In this document: positions 61,601 to 64,000 of the stretch, piece after piece
How positions within the stretch are numbered: position 1 is the stretch's first letter
Layout of the letters: every line of letters begins with the position of its first letter
The notes under the pieces: model-generated
Seen by the model: the letters and a program-made list of their open reading frames with translations, nothing else
Databases searched by the model: none
What the model was told of the DNA's origin: nothing
Assembly: GCF_003473485.1 (NCBI RefSeq)
Contig: NC_053046.1
Coordinates: forward strand, 30,457,332 to 30,521,331
DNA: 64,000 nucleotides
Source: Medicago truncatula
Taxonomy: Eukaryota; Streptophyta; Magnoliopsida; Fabales; Fabaceae
Direction of reading: 5' to 3'
Made by a program: the position numbers and the translations under genes

Positions 61601-64000
61601 TACCAATATTACATGTGGAGGAGCATTCTCGAATATGTACAATTGCTGATAAATGTGATTTGAAAGGCTTAACTGTAAATGAACGGCTTGAAAGAGTTGC
61701 CGAAACAATTGAAATGTTACTTGATTCCTTGACACCAACATCAAGTTTGCATGAAGAGTTCAATGAGTTATCTCTAGAAAGAAATAACATGTCATCTAGA
61801 TGCTCTGAAGATATGCTTGACCTTGCTCCTGACAATACTTTTGTTGCGGATGATCTAAACCTTTCACGGGAAATATCATGCGAGGCTCATAGCTTAAAAC
61901 CTGATCATGGCGCAAAGATATCTTCTCCTGAAAGCTTGACACCGCGATCACCGTTGATTACACCCAGAACAAGTCAGATAGAAATGTTACTAAGTGTAAG
62001 TGGAAGAAGACCAATATCTGAACTTGAGAGTTACGACCAGGTATACACTTCCATATGGTTATTCTTCATATTAAATCATAACACGCACAAAAAAAAGTAC
62101 ACTGCATGAAAGCATATATCATTAACTTGTATATATTATAATCCATGAGATTCATCTCTGAAATTTTTGTCTGATTCATTTTCTGAATTTGCGACATGCT
62201 ACTATACTAGTGATACACTCTTTTGAATACTCACTTGAACACATTCTTTGTGATTGGTCTTTTTTTTTTTTTAAAATTCAAGATGGTTTTCTCCTTAATT
62301 GATGACCTTTTAAAAAGTGTTCACTTTTGAAAAAATGAATGCAAGAGTGGGGGCTTCCAATCGTCCATTCCTCTCTGAACTTTTATATTGATAATTAGAC
62401 CGTCAAATGACAGATAAACAAGCTAGTTGAAATAGCTCGTGCTGTTGCAAATGCGAACAGCTGTGACGAAAGTGCTTTCCAGGATATCGTTGATTGCGTG
62501 GAAGACCTGAGATGCGTAATTCAGAACAGAAAAGAGGATGCACTTATTGTGGATACTTTCGGTCGACGAATAGAGAAACTTTTGCAGTAAGCATTTGTCA
62601 CTTTTTCATCTGGTTTCAGGACAACCATGTATTTTGGTGATTTTTAGGATCGATAAGATTTTTCCAGATATTTTCTAAAACCACTAATGTCAATATTAGA
62701 CACAGGGTCAGCCCAAGGGTCAAGCGACCCAAGTCAGAGCTTTAGGCCTCAAAATTTTGGGCTAATAAAATGCCTCGAAAAAATTTAATATAGTTATAAA
62801 CATATAATATGGCAAACTAATTATAGATGTTTGTCTAGCTCAGTTAGGCAAGATCAAGGCCTCAAATCCTCTCGGTCAAACTTGATATTATTGTTCTTTT
62901 TATAAGCATTGTGTTTATTTATTTAAATTTTAAAAGGCCTGATCATAAATTTGCTTTAGGCCTCTTAACACATTGGGCCGGCCCTGATTAGGTAGTATAA
63001 ACAGAAAATTGTGTTCCCATTTTTTGAGATTTTTTTCTTTTACTGCTATCATAATAATGCTTGAAATCTTCTGCACCATGTAGAGAAAAATATTTAACTC
63101 TTTGTGAGCAAATACACGATGAAAGGGCAGAATCATCAAATAGCATGGCTGATGAAGAGAGTTCAGTGGATGATGATACAATCCGTAGCCTTCGTGCTAG
63201 CCCAATTAATGGTTTTTCTAAGGACAGAACCTCTATTGAAGATTTTGAAATAATAAAACCAATAAGCAGAGGTGCGTTTGGACGAGTTTTTCTTGCCCAG
63301 AAAAGATCGACTGGTGATTTATTTGCTATTAAGGTAAGCTTCCTTAAACCGAAATGAATCAAATAATTACTTTGCAGAAACAAAGCTAGAGAGATTGATT
63401 TAGCGAACTATGTTATTAAACAGTGCGTACAAAAAGCATGTATCTATTCCTGAAGTTGTAAAATAAAACTAGTATTATTCAGTCCAGCAATGGTGTTATA
63501 GCTTATAGAAACCATTAGTATAGAAAGTCTTGTCAAATTAACTAACTGAATAATTAGAAAACGTTTAAACTATTCTTTGATATTTTTGTAGGTTCTGAAA
63601 AAGGCAGATATGATTCGTAAAAATGCAGTTGAAGGTATTTTGGCTGAGCGAGACATTCTTATATCTGTTCGAAACCCTTTTGTGGTAAGCAGGCCATACC
63701 ATGTCATTCATTACTTCATTTATGAAGTTGATGTTCGTTGTTAACAAATCTAATTTTCATGTATCTGTGACAAACAGGTCCGATTTTACTATTCTTTCAC
63801 ATGTAAAGAAAATCTGTATTTGGTTATGGAGTACTTAAATGGTGGAGATCTCTATTCTATGTTGAGAAACTTAGGTTGCTTAGATGAAGATATGGCTCGT
63901 GTATATATTGCAGAAGTTGTAAGCATACTGGCTTTTGTAGTTTGTTGGTTCAATTTTTTTTTGTTTTGTTTATCGTAATGTTTTCATTTTTTGTCGCTCC
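58606..64000 (+). CDS. IRE-type AGC serine/threonine kinase (incomplete root hair elongation family), 3' end beyond the window
   Basis: Eight visible exons: 58606-59056, 59518-59582, 60229-60402, 60778-62040, 62414-62586, 63084-63333, 63592-63684 and 63778-63918. Phases agree through 870 codons. The N-terminus is Pro/Ser-rich with an acidic run (about residues 65-84). A conserved IRE region follows ([40 protein letters not shown]). A zinc-finger-like C498-x2-C501-x11-H513-x3-C517 comes next, then the kinase domain from about residue 763: glycine-rich [10 protein letters not shown]792 in FAIK, helix-C E811 in AERDIL, hinge [10 protein letters not shown]. The catalytic and activation loops are outside the window. 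Arabidopsis relatives are IRE, IREH1, IRE3 and IRE4; IRE controls root hair tip growth. The short N-terminus suggests IRE4, but this is not certain. Introns 2, 3 and 5 carry repeats. Confidence 0.93.
59640..60095. repeat. Tandem GTGTC-rich repeat array in kinase intron 2
   Basis: Three copies of a 163-175 bp unit, marked by ACAT[GT]GATTACATTCAATT at about 59683, 59858 and 60020, each with shorter GTGTCGTGTCTAATTGTTATTGTTG sub-repeats. The same GTGTCGGTGTC-type sequence occurs near 18275-18370, 22478-22560 and 59225-59290. Confidence 0.8.
60462..60720. mobile_element. Degenerate MITE-like repeat in kinase intron 3
   Basis: AGCGCTTATCATGTATGCGC, then TTTTCATAACCTATCCTGGAGAGCTTATGG and CATAAGCGTTCCCAAACAGTCTCA, are phrases of a dispersed legume ATAAGC-rich repeat. 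The ends are not preserved. Confidence 0.5.
62703..62986. mobile_element. Non-autonomous hAT element in kinase intron 5
   Basis: Ends CAGGGTCAGCCC and GGGCCGGCCCTG form a 12-bp terminal inverted repeat with two mismatches. ATTAGACA (62695-62702) and ATTAGGTA (62987-62994) look like an 8-bp target duplication with two later changes. 284 bp, no coding capacity. Confidence 0.75.

Overview
The window is nuclear DNA of a legume, most likely Medicago truncatula or a close relative. It is AT-rich, and its genes have many exons with GT-AG introns. A two-exon nodule-specific cysteine-rich (NCR) peptide gene lies at 10393-11035, and this family marks the legumes that form inverted-repeat-lacking-clade (IRLC) nodules. 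There is no operon logic: each gene stands alone and the space between is mostly transposon debris. All calls come from reading the sequence by eye; no alignment or database search was run.

Host genes, left to right: a WAT1/MtN21-type transporter (3880-7526, +, 7 exons); the NCR gene (10393-11035, +) with a MITE in its intron; a calcium-binding endonuclease/exonuclease/phosphatase protein of the CCR4 type (16818-20716, +, 10 exons) with mitochondrial DNA in its last intron; an mTERF4/BSM/RUG2-like organelle protein (22991-24583, -); a conserved plant gene of unknown function (25933-28575, +) whose first coding exon is split by a solo LTR; a UMP-CMP kinase (38620-41989, -, 7 exons) beside a partial inverted duplication of its intron 1; and an IRE-type AGC kinase (58606 to beyond the window end, +; 8 exons visible).

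Mobile DNA: truncated LINE 3' ends (1317-1652, 8882-9557, 11823-12176), an ORF1-only LINE derivative with target-site duplications (28922-30156), other LINE remnants (35840-36415 and 53755-55530), tRNA-derived SINEs, hAT elements with 8-bp target duplications (15050-15559, 62703-62986), two foldback Mutator-type MITEs of one family (10572-10907, 31576-31938), a 3.25-kb MULE with 9-bp target duplication and a repeat-built promoter (32152-35400), and a plant-mobile-domain remnant (21225-21835). From 44 to 55 kb there is a three-level nest: a MULE gene broken by a Ty3/gypsy-type solo LTR, which is itself broken by an Ogre-like solo LTR. A LINE ORF1 is then interrupted by a palindrome-rich TIR element, and a decayed pararetrovirus-like segment follows (55687-57545).

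The most notable observations are the solo LTR that entered a coding exon (the two halves join in frame once LTR and one target copy are removed), the MITE inside the NCR intron, the tandem TGACG/CCAAT promoter of the MULE, and the 926-bp TIR element carrying several different 18-bp perfect palindromes with one shared layout.
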